The notes beneath the pieces were generated by a model. The model did not search any database. It was not told the DNA's origin and worked only from the letters and a program-made list of their open reading frames with translations. Below are positions 8,183 to 19,669 of a stretch of 64,000 nucleotides of DNA, piece after piece. Positions within the stretch are counted from its first letter, which is position 1; the number at the start of each line of letters is the position of its first letter. A program made the translations under genes and the position numbers. Location of the stretch: NCBI GenBank assembly GCA_000470055.1, contig HG326877.1, positions 819,661-883,660 of the forward strand, given 5' to 3'. Source of the DNA: Campylobacter coli 76339 (lineage in GTDB: Bacteria > Campylobacterota > Campylobacteria > Campylobacterales > Campylobacteraceae).

Positions 8183-8839
8183 ATGGAACTCATTTTACTT
8201 GGTTTGATTGTTGTTTTGCTTGTATTTGTCATCATAAAGCAGTTTAAAAATAGTTCTAAAACAGAAGAGAAAGATATTCACATCAGCAATGATATTACCC
8301 AGCTTAAATCCATAGGAGAACTCAGTGTTTTTCAAGTCTTTAGTAAAGAAATTGTTACTAAAAAGGACAGTGCTTTTAACGGAATTTGGAAAAGTATTTT
8401 GGGTTGGTCTTTAAGTGAAAGACAGATTGCTTTGATTTTTGAATTTGAAATCACATTTTTGTATGATTTAAGAGATAAAAATTTTGAAATCGTAGTTTTA
8501 GATAACGATCATTATAAGATCATTATGCCTGAATGTAAATACAAGCACAGTATTATAGATATGAAATTTTATGATGAAAAAAATGCCAAATTTTTGCCTT
8601 TTTTACTGCCTGATTCTATCAATAGCACAGGACTTAGTTTTAGCGAAAATGACAAAAATAAGCTTATAAGAGAAGCTAAAGAAGAGGTTAAAGAATTGTC
8701 ATTAAATCTTATTAGAAATTTAGAAAGTAAAATTCATAAAAGTGCTAGGGATACCTTAGAGGCTATAGCTAAAGGTTTTGGGGCAAAAAAGGTAGAGTTT
8801 GAATTTAAGGACAATACTCAAAAGCTAGATATAAACTAG
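8183..8839 (+). CDS. Membrane-anchored DUF4230-like protein
   Basis: 218 residues. An N-terminal membrane helix (about residues 2-19, rich in Leu/Val/Ile) is followed by a domain that begins QLKSIGELSVFQVF. This start resembles DUF4230 proteins, in which an anchored, largely beta domain is followed by a helix. Residues 150-200 are charged and helical. AGAAAGGTG gives a good ribosome site before the ATG. Its stop overlaps the convergent tautomerase stop by 4 bases, inside a shared hairpin. Function unknown; the domain call is from pattern recognition only. Confidence 0.65.
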   Translation: MELILLGLIVVLLVFVIIKQFKNSSKTEEKDIHISNDITQLKSIGELSVFQVFSKEIVTKKDSAFNGIWKSILGWSLSERQIALIFEFEITFLYDLRDKNFEIVVLDNDHYKIIMPECKYKHSIIDMKFYDEKNAKFLPFLLPDSINSTGLSFSENDKNKLIREAKEEVKELSLNLIRNLESKIHKSARDTLEAIAKGFGAKKVEFEFKDNTQKLDIN

Positions 8840-8844
8840 CTTTT
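8820..8844. terminator. Bidirectional hairpin at convergent gene ends
   Basis: AAAAGCTAG-(7 bases)-CTAGCTTTT is a perfect 9-bp stem with A-rich and T-rich flanks on either side. It contains the stop codons of both the DUF4230-like gene and the tautomerase gene, so one hairpin can end both transcripts. Confidence 0.75.
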
Positions 8845-9045
8845 TTCTTTTCTTACTTGGGTGATACTTTTTCCACCTAAGCCATAATTATCTGTATCGA
8901 TCTCATCAATGATTACAACGGTTGAGGCTTTATTTTTATTTAAAACCCTAGCGAGTAAATCCGTTACTCCTGCGATAAGTTCTTGTTTTTGTTCATTCGT
9001 AGGCTCACCGTTTTCTTTGGTGATGCGTATATTTACAAAAGGCAT
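8836..9045 (-). CDS. 4-oxalocrotonate tautomerase family protein
   Basis: 69-residue tautomerase subunit. Pro2 follows the initiator Met (MPFVNIRIT), so removal of Met exposes the catalytic N-terminal proline. The length and the C-terminal GLGGKSI fit the 4-OT/DmpI family, which forms small homo-oligomers that interconvert enol and keto acids. The physiological substrate is unknown. The gene stands alone between the hairpin at 8820-8844 and an 81-base spacer. Confidence 0.85.
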   Translation of the reverse strand: MPFVNIRITKENGEPTNEQKQELIAGVTDLLARVLNKNKASTVVIIDEIDTDNYGLGGKSITQVRKEKS

Positions 9046-9126
9046 TTAAAACTCCTTTATATTTTTTAATCATTTTAAATAGAAAAAATAAATGTTGATT
9101 GAATTAAATCAAATTTTTAATCAAGT

Positions 9127-9609
9127 TTATTTTACAAAATTTTTGATTATTTTATAGCTTTGTAAAAGTTGTTCAAAAGAAAAATTTAAATTTGTAGGAG
9201 AGCTTGAAGGCAGGGCTATGGCTTTTAAATGAGGATGAAATTTAGTGAAAAATTGGTAAGCACTTTTCCCTGTGGTAAAAATGGCTTGAATTTGTGCTTG
9301 AGAAAGGGTTAAATTTAAATCATTGGCCTTTGCATAACTTATGGTTTTATCATCTGAATTTTTAATCTTGCAGCTTTGAAGCACATCCCAAAGGGCGATA
9401 TTTTTTTCTTTTAAAAACATTTGTTGTTTTGTTATATTTTCTAACTTTGTATCAAAAAGTGTTTCTAGTATAGGCCAGAAACGATTTCTTGGATGCTGGT
9501 AGTAAAATCCATCTTCTCTTGATTTAACCGAAGGAAAAGATCCTAAAATCAAAATTTTAGAATCCTTATCAAAAAAAGGTTTAAAAGGATGAGTTAAAAA
9601 CTCACTCAC
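9127..9609 (-). CDS. Uracil-DNA glycosylase superfamily, family 6 (hypoxanthine-DNA glycosylase-like)
   Basis: 160 residues with [11 protein letters not shown] near the N-terminus followed by [13 protein letters not shown]. These are the hallmark motifs of the family 6 UDG-fold glycosylases described as hypoxanthine-DNA glycosylases. FTTGKSAYQ and ALPSSSPTN correspond to the later core-strand motifs. The expected role is removal of deaminated adenine (hypoxanthine) from DNA; activity is inferred from family. The start overlaps the pnp stop by 4 bases, so it is the last gene of a leftward run. Confidence 0.75.
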   Translation of the reverse strand: MSEFLTHPFKPFFDKDSKILILGSFPSVKSREDGFYYQHPRNRFWPILETLFDTKLENITKQQMFLKEKNIALWDVLQSCKIKNSDDKTISYAKANDLNLTLSQAQIQAIFTTGKSAYQFFTKFHPHLKAIALPSSSPTNLNFSFEQLLQSYKIIKNFVK

Positions 9610-11765
9610 TCACATAAATCCACAGAGATTTTACCGTTTTTAATCTCACTGACTTTTACTTTTAAAATTTGATTTTCGCTTAAATTGAGATTTTTACTTT
9701 TAGAATTATGAAGCAAACCATCGATTCCATTTTTAAGTTCTATAAAAGCTCCAAAATTTGTGATTTTTTTGACTTTTCCCTCAAATTCTTCGCCGATTTC
9801 AAAGCTTGATAGATCTTTTTCTTTAAAGCCTTTTTTATTGTTTTTTTGAGAACTCGTGATATTGATAATATAATCTTTTGCAGCTTTGATTTGTTCGTTT
9901 TCATTGCCCGCAATTTTTACTTCACCCTTTTCACGATCCAAATCTATAGAAACGCCAAATTTTTCAATAATTTCTTTGATGGTTTTTCCAGCTTGGCCTA
10001 TAATATCGACTATTTTTGAAGGATCAACATTGAAAAGTTCGAGTTTTGGCAATACCTCTTCATTAACAACAATTTCCTTAAGTGCTTCTTCCATGATGTT
10101 TAAGATATGAATTCTACCTTCTTTAGCTTGATACAAGGCTTCTTTGAGTATTTTTTGATCAATACCGCCCAATTTAATATCCATCTGTAAGGCTGTGATA
10201 CCGTCTTTACTACCTGCTACTTTAAAATCCATATCCCCATCATGATCTTCTAAGCCCATGATATCGGTTAAAATGGCATATTGATCGCCTTCAAAAATAA
10301 GCCCCATAGCTACCCCTGCTACAAGTTTTAAGCTAGGTACCCCCGCTGCTCTTAAAGCTAAAGATCCACCACAAACCGTTGCCATAGAGCTAGAACCATT
10401 GCTTTCTAAAATTTCACTTACCAAACGGATAACATAAGGATAATTTTCATCTATACTTGGATAAAGAGCTCTTTTAGCTAAATTTCCATGTCCTAACTCT
10501 CTTCTTCCGGGTGCTTTGATAGGACTTGCTTCACCTACTGAAAAGCCTGGAAAATTATAATTAACCATAAAGCGTTCATTGATAGGATTTTTTTCGGTTA
10601 ACACATCAACCATTTGTGCATCATTTTCACTGCCTAAAGTTGTCACAACCAAAGCTTGGGTTTGTCCACGCGTAAAAAGACAAGAGCCGTGCGCATTAGG
10701 TAAAATATTTGTTTCTATGGCGATAGGGCGCACCTCATTTAAATTTCTACCATCCGCTCTTTTTTTTGTATTTAAAATTTGACTGCGAACGATTTTATGT
10801 TTGACTTTTGCTAAAGCATTTAAAATGCTTTCTTCGTCCCATTTTGTTGTACTTTCAAAATTTAATATTTTTTCAGCAATTTTATTTAATTCGCTCGCTC
10901 TTTCGCTTTTTGCCATTTGATTGATAGCTTGTGCGATTTGATCGTGAAAATTATTTTCTATAAAAGCGAGAAGTTCGAAATTTTCTATTTCATCTTTGAA
11001 ATTTAAATCGCTTAATTTTTTATGTTTAGAAAAAGCCTCTTCGTAAGCATTAGAGCCATTCAATATAGCTTTTTGAGCTAGGCTTAGTGCTTCTAAAATT
11101 TCATCTTCGCTAAGTTCATTCATGCTTTGTGAAGTTGTTTGAGTTAAAACATCTGCATAAGGTGCTTCGATAAAGATTTCATCCTCTTTTTGATTAGGTA
11201 AAGCACGCATTTCTATCATTAAAAGTTCGTCTTTAACACCTGCTACATAAAGATCAAGGGTGCTATTTTTAAGTTCTTCATTGTTTGGATTTAGGACAAA
11301 TTTTTCTTCTATGCGTCCTATGCGAACTCCACAAACAGGAGCTTTCATAGGAATATCACTAAGGTAAAGTGCTACGCTTGCTGCATTTAGGCTCATAACT
11401 TGTAGATCAACTTGTGGATCAGCAGAAAGAACCATTACGACAATTTGTGTTGGGTAAGCATATCCTTTTGGAAAAAGCGGACGCAAGCTTCTGTCTATGA
11501 TGCGTGCAGTTAAGGTTTCTGCATCGCTTGGTTTGGTTTCTCTTTTAACATATCCACCTGGGATTTTTCCTGCTGCGTAAGCTTTTTCTATATATTGAAC
11601 GGTTAAAGGTAAAAAGTCTTCTTCAACAGGCTTTTCTTCTCTTGCTACTGTGGCTAAAACGACACTCTTTCCTTGTCGCATAAGTACAGCTCCTGCAGCT
11701 TGTTTTGCTACTTTATCTATATCAAATACTTCTAAATTACCATTGATTTCTATACTGTATTGCAT
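9606..11765 (-). CDS. pnp: Polyribonucleotide nucleotidyltransferase (PNPase)
   Basis: 3'-to-5' phosphorolytic exoribonuclease of the RNA degradation machinery. Two RNase PH domains (about residues 5-140 and 310-530) flank a helical domain. They are followed by a KH domain ([13 protein letters not shown]) and an S1 domain ([14 protein letters not shown]) at the C-terminus. I place the start at 11765 (MQYSIEING), which has an AAGGAC ribosome site 7 bases upstream. The open frame extends 19 codons further but without homology. This gives 719 residues. RNase Y at 55689 is the other main RNA decay enzyme in the window. Confidence 0.96.
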   Translation of the reverse strand: MQYSIEINGNLEVFDIDKVAKQAAGAVLMRQGKSVVLATVAREEKPVEEDFLPLTVQYIEKAYAAGKIPGGYVKRETKPSDAETLTARIIDRSLRPLFPKGYAYPTQIVVMVLSADPQVDLQVMSLNAASVALYLSDIPMKAPVCGVRIGRIEEKFVLNPNNEELKNSTLDLYVAGVKDELLMIEMRALPNQKEDEIFIEAPYADVLTQTTSQSMNELSEDEILEALSLAQKAILNGSNAYEEAFSKHKKLSDLNFKDEIENFELLAFIENNFHDQIAQAINQMAKSERASELNKIAEKILNFESTTKWDEESILNALAKVKHKIVRSQILNTKKRADGRNLNEVRPIAIETNILPNAHGSCLFTRGQTQALVVTTLGSENDAQMVDVLTEKNPINERFMVNYNFPGFSVGEASPIKAPGRRELGHGNLAKRALYPSIDENYPYVIRLVSEILESNGSSSMATVCGGSLALRAAGVPSLKLVAGVAMGLIFEGDQYAILTDIMGLEDHDGDMDFKVAGSKDGITALQMDIKLGGIDQKILKEALYQAKEGRIHILNIMEEALKEIVVNEEVLPKLELFNVDPSKIVDIIGQAGKTIKEIIEKFGVSIDLDREKGEVKIAGNENEQIKAAKDYIINITSSQKNNKKGFKEKDLSSFEIGEEFEGKVKKITNFGAFIELKNGIDGLLHNSKSKNLNLSENQILKVKVSEIKNGKISVDLCE

Positions 11766-11838
11766 AATTTGTCCTTTTTTTCCATATAATAAATTTGTCA
11801 AACTTTTAAAAATATTTAGCAAATTTCATTCCTTGATT

Positions 11839-13876
11839 TTAAATTTTACTTTCTGTTTCTGCTAAAGAAAAATCATATTTAACCCCACCTAAAGGATAAA
11901 AGTTAAAAATAAAATAAATACCACTTTGATTTTTAGCGGTAATTCCTGCACTTGTAAGTTGTGGATCGATTCTTTCTCTATACATTAAAGAATAATTCCA
12001 ACATTTGCGTTGAAAAGTGTATCCAAGCTCCCACATATTAGCATGTGCTCTTTGAGTATCAAACCAAATTCCTCCAAACAAATGATAATTTGCACTAGCT
12101 AGATAGTTTGTACGAGTACCTATAAAGCTATATTTTCCATATTCATCGTTTTGGTAGGCGTGCGAGAAACTCCAATTGAATTTAGAGTTAGGTTTGATTT
12201 CCATTTGACTGATGATATTTGTAAAGCGATCTTGAATATCAGAGTAAATAATCTCGTTGTTAAAACTGATATTGTTATTATAATAATAGCTTATTAAATT
12301 ACTTATTTCATCAAAATTGCCTCGTTTGTTTAAATAATCGATATTAAGTCTATGTTTGATTTTCTTCTGTCCTTCGTTATTGTAAAAATATTGGACAGTA
12401 TAAAAGCCAAAATGCTCATCTTCTTTATCGGATTCTTCAAGATAATCTTCTGAAATATTTCCTGATTTAGCACCTGGAAGAATGTATTCTAAGCCAAAGT
12501 TAAGCGTATGGAAAAAATTATCATACGCCTTGGATAAATCAGTGTAAAGATTGAAATCATGTGTATTTCTAAAATAATGCTCATGTTCTTTTTCAGGATA
12601 ATGATTGTAATTTAAAAAAGAAGCATAAAAGCGTTCAGTAAAAGTAAAATGCAAGAAATCATCAAAAAAAGCATTATGATAAGAAATAGGTAAATTTAAA
12701 TTCAGCTGATTTGCATAAGGGCCTACAGGACGATAAAAATTATGAAATGAAGCATCAAAAGAATAACGCAAGCGTTCATCAAAAAGATTGTTCAAAAAAC
12801 GATGATATTGAAAGCTTGGGTACTCTTGTAAAGTACGGTCATTGTTTAATGCAGAAGTATCGATATAGTATTTTACATAAGCTCCATAATAATTATTCTC
12901 ATCCGCTAAAAAATAATTGACTTTTGAAGTAACTAATGAATTTAAATCACGATAATCTCTGCTACCAAGATTAAGATAATCTACATCATTAAGATAGGTT
13001 GCATCTATCCATAGACCCTCTTGAAAATTATCACCCAATAAGGTTTTGATTAAGTCATTTCTAGCGTATTTTAATTCTACGCCATAATGGCTTTGATTTT
13101 TTAAATTTTCATCATGGTAATAGGATGATTTTTCCCTAAAAGCTCCTAAATTTGCTTCTCCCATGGAATAAGGAGAATCAACAAATCTTAAAGTTGAGTA
13201 AAGTCCAAAGCCTCGATTGGTTCTGATTTGAGGGTTTAGTTCTAGATCCCAATTTTCATCAGGCGCTATATAGATAGGTTGTTCATAATACAATCCCTCG
13301 CTATTTTTTAAGACTATTTTTGGGATTAAAAGACCGCTTTGGCGATGAGTATCTGCGCTAAAGCCAAAATAGGGCAAATAAAATACAGGAAAATCTTTGA
13401 CATATAGCTTGGCATTATATAAATGGACAAAATTGCTTTCTCTGTTGAGCCATCCTTTAGAGAAGCGAATTTCCCAATCAGGGTCTTCAACATTACAGCT
13501 TGAAACAGCTGAAATTTCACTTTTGAAAACATTCTCATCCAAATAGCTTGTTTTACTTTGAAACCATACTTCTAGCTTGTTATTAGAAAAGAAGAAATTA
13601 TTAAAATTCGCCTCATTTGAATTTAGATTGATTTTAGCATAGTTAGAATGAGAGCGTTCGTTTTGTCCTCTTAATATATTTACATCGCCAAAAAGCTCCA
13701 AATCTCCGGTTTTTTCATTGTAAATGGCTTTGTTAGCAGTGATAAAATAAAAATCTGAAAAAATAACTACATCTTCATTTGCAGTGAGTATATCGCCTTG
13801 TTTTTTGGCATCAAGTGCATAAATGTCTACTTGAGCAGCATCGAGTAAAGTAAGACCAGCGCTTAAAAGTAAAATT

Positions 13877-13887
<11 letters not shown>
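11839..13887 (-). CDS. lptD: LPS/LOS assembly outer-membrane protein LptD
   Basis: 682 residues. A signal peptide (about 1-18, ending LLDAAQ) is followed by an LptA/OstA-like beta-jellyroll (about residues 20-120: DILTANEDVVIFSD, NEKTGDLELFGDVN). A large C-terminal beta-barrel ends with the alternating FIFNFYPLGGVKYDF. LptD with LptE inserts lipooligosaccharide into the outer leaflet. Few cysteines are visible (one near residue 130 and one near the C-terminus), so the disulfide pattern of E. coli LptD is not conserved. It overlaps the RDD gene upstream by 11 bases. Confidence 0.92.
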
Positions 13888-15576
<1,689 letters not shown>

Positions 15577-15594
15577 TTATTCTCCTTGTATCAA

Positions 15595-15778
15595 ACCCAA
15601 ACAGCCGCTTAATAAAGATTGACCCCAAAAAGTCAAAGAAAACCGTTAGGCGATTTTTAAAGGCTGCAACTTCTCGCTTCTTTCGAAACTCAAACGACGC
15701 CACAGAACACGGTAAATCGCACAATCACAGTTGATAGAAATATGTTGGATCACTTTAAATATCACGAACTGTTTAGGC
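15595..15778 (-). ncRNA. ssrS: 6S RNA (epsilon-type; matches the 'purD RNA motif' position)
   Basis: About 184 bases on the minus strand with no coding potential. The two ends pair: 5' GCCUAAACAG (15778-15769) with CUGUUUGGGU (15604-15595), a 10-bp closing stem with G-U pairs. Inside, GCGAUUU (15720-15714) pairs with AAAUCGC (15656-15650) and flanks a largely open central region. A TATAAT box ends 6 bases before the 5' end. 6S RNA in Campylobacter and Helicobacter is about 180 nt and, as I recall, lies directly upstream of purD; a conserved 'purD motif' was also described there. 6S RNA mimics an open promoter and sequesters sigma70 RNA polymerase. The ends are inferred from the stem. Confidence 0.82.
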
Positions 15779-15784
15779 AAGCGA

Positions 15785-15790
15785 ATTATA
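15785..15790 (-). promoter_or_regulatory. -10 box of the 6S RNA/purD transcript
   Basis: TATAAT on the minus strand lies 6 bases upstream of the G at 15778, where the closing stem of the 6S RNA begins. Upstream DNA is A/T-periodic, as in Campylobacter vegetative promoters. No other good -10 lies between this and purD. Confidence 0.7.
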
Positions 15791-15816
15791 GCTTTATTTA
15801 GCTTAAAATTCTATGT

Positions 15817-17277
15817 TTAAATCAGTTTAAATTTGGTTTTTCCTATTTTATCAAAATGTTTTCCTTGTAAAATAATATCCGCTACACTTTCCCATACATG
15901 TTTTTCATCAATGAAAACTATATCAAAGCTATTGTCTCGCATTAAAGATTGATAATTGACTTTTTTAGGAGCGTATTTTACTATGAAATAAGGATTTTGC
16001 GAAAAGGTTTCTATTTTTAACTTGCAAAGCAAATCCAAATCCGAAGTCACGACTAAAAATTTTTTCCTTTGTTCTTTAGTAATTTTTTGGATGTAGACTA
16101 AAAGTTTTTGATCAAAAGGATTGAGCGCTGCTTTATTTAAGCGACTAAGATAATGTTCTGCAAACGAAAGAGAGCAGAAGGAATTTTCTATATTGCTCAT
16201 TGTAAAATATGAATTTTTAACCCCTGATGATTTTAAAGACAGATGCCAAATTTTAATATCCATTATTGTAGCGCACAGGTTGAGCCCAGTAACTATTTTT
16301 TTAAAGAGTTTTTCACGCGAAAGCTTGAAAGCATTTTCAAAAATATTATAATTTTTCTTGTAAAAATCTTCTTGTATAGCACCTAATCTTTTTAGAGTAG
16401 TTCTATAATACTCTGCTTCTTTTTGAAGCTTTGCTAATTTTTCTTGTCTTGCTTTAAGTTTTTCAGGATCTGTGTTAGCCGCATTGGTTTTGAGCTGAAT
16501 TTCAGATTGTAAAGTTTTCATTTGTGCTTCAAGTGAAGCAAGACGGTTTTTTCTTGTATCTATAGTGGCTATTAGGGCTTGATAATGACACTGTAAGGAT
16601 AAAAAAGTTTCATTAAAAATCTTAGTGATATTGGGTTTTCTATCCGATATCATTTGCTTGTAAGAATTTTCTAAGTGCATCATAATGCTTTTTAGGGCGC
16701 TAAATTGGGTTTGATCTATGCTATTGTCCATAAAAATCAAAGTATCATAAGCTTTAAATAAAAATCTCTTAAGAATGAGATAGTCTAAAATACAAGGAAT
16801 GTCTTTTTCATCTTGCAAATTCGCTTGCAAAGCTTCAACGGATAAAATTTCATGGGCAAAATATTTTTGTATAGCTTGTGGAATAGTAAAAGATAATGGA
16901 ATTTTTTCTATAGAATCAAAATCAATACTTCTATAAAGCTCTGTAATATACGCACTTCTTCGAGAATTTTGTAAATCCTCGAGTTCATCATCGCTATCGG
17001 TTTTCCAAAAATCATGCTCGGTGATAAAATCACCCTCTTTAAATTCTTGAAATTTAGAAGGTTTTATCCCTGTGATGGTTTTGCTTATAGGTGCAGGAGC
17101 GCCATTTTCGGGCTTTTTGTCACTAGAGAGTGTGCGAAATTCAACAAGCATTCCAACGCTTGGCATACTTTTTTTATCATTCCAAATTTGGCGATTGAAA
17201 TCAAAAAAAGTATTTGCTGAATTTGTTACAGTTCCACGCCCTGTGGAATCCATATATATAGCTATTTTTCCATGCAT
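15817..17277 (-). CDS. Unknown protein: OB/cold-shock-like start, coiled coil, receiver-like end
   Basis: 486 residues, no family recognised with certainty. The first about 55 residues (GKIAIYMDSTGRGTV, then FFDF and PSVGMLVEF) read like a degenerate cold-shock/OB strand pattern. Residues about 225-300 are a clear coiled coil (SLEAQMKTLQSEIQLK and following). The last about 90 residues (KKFLVVTSDLDLLCKL, then NSFDIVFIDEKH) resemble the strand order of a response-regulator receiver, but without a clear phospho-acceptor set. No signal peptide or membrane helix is present, so it is probably cytoplasmic. It is transcribed leftward towards the 6S gene. Domain calls are inference; the neighbour at 21478 also ends in a receiver-like domain. 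Confidence 0.6.
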   Translation of the reverse strand: MHGKIAIYMDSTGRGTVTNSANTFFDFNRQIWNDKKSMPSVGMLVEFRTLSSDKKPENGAPAPISKTITGIKPSKFQEFKEGDFITEHDFWKTDSDDELEDLQNSRRSAYITELYRSIDFDSIEKIPLSFTIPQAIQKYFAHEILSVEALQANLQDEKDIPCILDYLILKRFLFKAYDTLIFMDNSIDQTQFSALKSIMMHLENSYKQMISDRKPNITKIFNETFLSLQCHYQALIATIDTRKNRLASLEAQMKTLQSEIQLKTNAANTDPEKLKARQEKLAKLQKEAEYYRTTLKRLGAIQEDFYKKNYNIFENAFKLSREKLFKKIVTGLNLCATIMDIKIWHLSLKSSGVKNSYFTMSNIENSFCSLSFAEHYLSRLNKAALNPFDQKLLVYIQKITKEQRKKFLVVTSDLDLLCKLKIETFSQNPYFIVKYAPKKVNYQSLMRDNSFDIVFIDEKHVWESVADIILQGKHFDKIGKTKFKLI

Positions 17278-17479
17278 ATTTCATCCTTGAATATTTTTAC
17301 TAGATAATTTTAGCTTTATTTTTATAAAAACTTTATAAGCACAGGAATAAAACTGCAAGTTTGATTTTAATTTTACTTATATTTTTAATATCTTTACCTA
17401 TACATTTCTTATTTTTAAGTTTAAACTTTAACTAAAGGTTTTTAAGAAGGTGAGAATTTTAAGAGTTGTATGATAAAAA

Positions 17480-17511
17480 TTCCCACCTATTGTGGTGCAT
17501 TATTGTGGGAA
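17480..17511 (-). terminator. Terminator downstream of guaA
   Basis: TTCCCAC and GTGGGAA are perfect 7-bp arms 18 bases apart; an inner CCAC/GTGG can extend the fold. On the minus strand the hairpin is followed by TTTTTAT, the expected U-tract for guaA transcription. The rest of 17278-17479 is AT-rich and holds no gene that I can see. Confidence 0.65.
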
Positions 17512-17519
17512 ATAAATTT

Positions 17520-19055
17520 TTATTCCCATTCTATAGTTGCAGGTGGTTTGCTTGAGATGTCATAAACTACGCGGTTAATACCTTCAACTTCATTGATAAT
17601 ACGACGCGAGATATTTTCTAAAATTTCATAAGGTATATGTGAAAAAGTTGCTGTCATTCCATCGCTTGCATCAACAACGCGAACGCAAATGGTGTTATCA
17701 TAAGTTCGGTTATCTCCCATCACACCAACGCTTTTTACATTTAACAATACACAAAAAGCTTGCCAAGTTTTATCATACCAACCCGTACTTCTTAATTCTT
17801 CAAGTAAGATAACATCCGCTTTGCGTAGTAATTCAAGGCTTGGGCGATTAACTTCTCCCATGATGCGTATAGCAAGACCTGGGCCTGGGAAAGGATGGCG
17901 ATAAACTATTTCTTTACTTAATCCAAGCTCGATACCCAAAGCACGCACTTCATCTTTAAAAATTTCTTTTAATGGTTCAACAAGCTTAAGATTCATCTTT
18001 TCAGGCAATCCGCCTACATTGTGGTGACTTTTTATAGTTTTACTTGCGCCTATAACCGAACTTTCTATGATATCGGTATAAAGCGTGCCTTGAGCTAAAA
18101 ATTTCACATCTTTATGCTTTTTAGCTTCTTCTTCAAAAACTTCTATAAAAGTATTACCTATGATTTTGCGTTTTTGCTCAGGGTCAGTTACTCCTGCTAG
18201 GCGATCTAGGAAAATCTTGCTCGCGTCAATACTTATGAGATTGATTCCTAAGGTATTTTTAAACATAAATTCAACTTGTTCTTTTTCGCCACTTCTTAAA
18301 AGTCCATTGTCTACAAAAACTACTATAACTTGATCTTTGATCGCATTTGCTAGTAAGGCTGCTACGACACTGCTATCTACTCCGCCACTTACAGCACAAA
18401 GAACTTTATCATTGCCTACTTCTTCGCGAATTTTTTCAGCTTGAGTTTTTGCAAAAGATCCCATATTCCAAATACTTTCGCAATTGCAAGCATATTTTGC
18501 AAAATTTTTCAAGATACTTTTACCAAATTCGCTGTGCTGCACTTCAGGGTGAAATTGTAAAGCAAAGAATTTTTTCTCTTCATTTGCAAAAACACAATAC
18601 GGGCTATTTTCACTCGTTGCCAAAACTTCAAAACCTTGTGGTAAATTTTCAACCTTATCAGAATGACTCATCCAAACGATTTGTTTTTTAGGTAGATTTT
18701 TAAACAAATCACTATCTTTTTGAATTTCTATACTTGCTTTGCCGTATTCTTTATGTCCAGCTGGAGCAACATTGGCTTTATAGTGATGAGCCATAAGCTG
18801 CATACCATAACAAATTCCAAGTATCGGTAAACCTAGATTAAAAACTTCTTTATCGCAAAAATACGCATCTGTTGCATAAACGCTTGCAGGGCCACCGCTT
18901 AAAATAATACCCTTAGGTTCTTTCGCTTTTATATCTGCTAAACTTACATTAAAAGGCAAAATCTCAGCATAAACGCCTTGCTCTCTCAATCTTCTTGCTA
19001 TAAGCTGAGTATATTGCGATCCAAAATCCAAAACTAAAATATCTGCTTTTTTCAT
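17520..19055 (-). CDS. guaA: GMP synthase (glutamine-hydrolysing)
   Basis: Converts XMP to GMP. The 511 residues have a class I glutamine amidotransferase domain (about 1-190; nucleophile Cys in GICYGMQ, His in [12 protein letters not shown]). An ATP pyrophosphatase domain with the P-loop SGGVDSS and a C-terminal dimerisation domain ending PPATIEWE follow. The ATG at 19055 is 1 base after the stop of a small upstream frame (19057-19189), and AGGTGG in that frame serves as its ribosome site. No promoter separates the two, so guaA depends on transcription through the small gene. Confidence 0.97.
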   Translation of the reverse strand: MKKADILVLDFGSQYTQLIARRLREQGVYAEILPFNVSLADIKAKEPKGIILSGGPASVYATDAYFCDKEVFNLGLPILGICYGMQLMAHHYKANVAPAGHKEYGKASIEIQKDSDLFKNLPKKQIVWMSHSDKVENLPQGFEVLATSENSPYCVFANEEKKFFALQFHPEVQHSEFGKSILKNFAKYACNCESIWNMGSFAKTQAEKIREEVGNDKVLCAVSGGVDSSVVAALLANAIKDQVIVVFVDNGLLRSGEKEQVEFMFKNTLGINLISIDASKIFLDRLAGVTDPEQKRKIIGNTFIEVFEEEAKKHKDVKFLAQGTLYTDIIESSVIGASKTIKSHHNVGGLPEKMNLKLVEPLKEIFKDEVRALGIELGLSKEIVYRHPFPGPGLAIRIMGEVNRPSLELLRKADVILLEELRSTGWYDKTWQAFCVLLNVKSVGVMGDNRTYDNTICVRVVDASDGMTATFSHIPYEILENISRRIINEVEGINRVVYDISSKPPATIEWE

Positions 19056-19056
19056 T

Positions 19057-19189
19057 CTACCACCTATTTAATTGTTTGTATTCTTTAATGCTTTTTACTG
19101 AACCGTTTTGTTCGTAGCTAGTGTATTGTGGGTTGCCCTTGTAGCCACATGCACACAAAAAAATTAAGAAAAAAAATAGCTAAAATCAT
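19057..19189 (-). pseudogene. Tiny LptM-like lipoprotein gene before guaA, broken by one extra T
   Basis: Minus-strand frame ending in TAG at 19057-19059 translates as ..FLCACGYKGNPQYTS.. and ends in NRW: a lipobox (Leu-Cys-Ala-Cys) followed by the CGYKGNP start typical of small LptM/YifL-like lipoproteins. Its only plausible start is the ATG at 19189 (MILAIFF), which is out of frame by one base. Removing one T from the T8 run (complement of 19169-19176) joins them into a perfect 43-residue lipoprotein. The stop lies 1 base before the guaA ATG, the spacing of a real coupled gene. Either a natural frameshift, phase variation, or a sequencing error; a non-ATG start is less likely because the signal peptide would be lost. 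Confidence 0.5.
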
Positions 19190-19192
19190 CCT

Positions 19193-19669
19193 ATGGAAAA
19201 ATTTCAAAGTCCAAAGATAATTAAAGATACCAGCACCATTCTTAATGACTTGATGAGTAAGTCTCATTATCGACCCTTAAAAACCTTATTTTTTTGTAAA
19301 GATTTTTTAAATTCTTTTCCGCTTGCCAAACAGCGTTTAATCGCTAGAATTTATATAAAAAATCATATTTTAAATATAGTGACTTTAAATTCAGCCGCTT
19401 ATCAAGAACTAAATCACGATAATAGCAAAATTTATATTAAAGTTCTCATAAAAAAATACGGAAAAATGTATCCTTTGAGTGGATTTTCAGATATAAAAGA
19501 TTTAAAAATTTTTACACAAAAATATAACAATATAATAAAAAATAACGAAAATTTCACGGCTAAAAAACCTTATATAGAATTAAGCCTTGGAAAATTTGAA
19601 AATAAAATTGAAAATAAAATTTTAGCAAAGAAATTCGAAGAAATAAGGCAAATGATAAAAAATGACTGA
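19193..19669 (+). CDS. DUF721/DciA-like small protein
   Basis: 158 residues, basic. The order of elements is that of the DUF721/DciA core fold: FFCKDFLNSFPL helix, IYIKNHILNIVTLNS strand pair, AAYQELNHD helix, KVLIKKYGK. DciA proteins load the replicative helicase in many bacteria, so this may be the equivalent here; the call is by pattern only. It overlaps the start of uvrC by 8 bases. The ATG at 19193 has no ribosome site and sits 6 bases after TAAAAT (19181-19186), so the message may be leaderless. The gene is divergent from the small lipoprotein frame with only 3 bases between starts. Confidence 0.6.
   Translation: MEKFQSPKIIKDTSTILNDLMSKSHYRPLKTLFFCKDFLNSFPLAKQRLIARIYIKNHILNIVTLNSAAYQELNHDNSKIYIKVLIKKYGKMYPLSGFSDIKDLKIFTQKYNNIIKNNENFTAKKPYIELSLGKFENKIENKILAKKFEEIRQMIKND

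Noticed and set aside
11766-11822. 19-codon N-terminal extension of PNPase
   Set aside because: No homology expected before MQYSIEING, which has its own ribosome site.
15600-15810. tmRNA or RNase P RNA as identity of the structured RNA before purD
   Set aside because: No encoded tag peptide or tRNA-like ends for tmRNA, and too short and without the conserved core for RNase P RNA.
17278-17479. Possible small RNA or gene between guaA and the coiled-coil gene
   Set aside because: AT-rich, no open frame with ribosome site and no promoter followed by a structure, apart from the guaA terminator.
18347-18691. Rightward 114-codon open frame opposite guaA
   Set aside because: Lies entirely within guaA antisense; Leu/His/Phe-rich with no recognisable motif.
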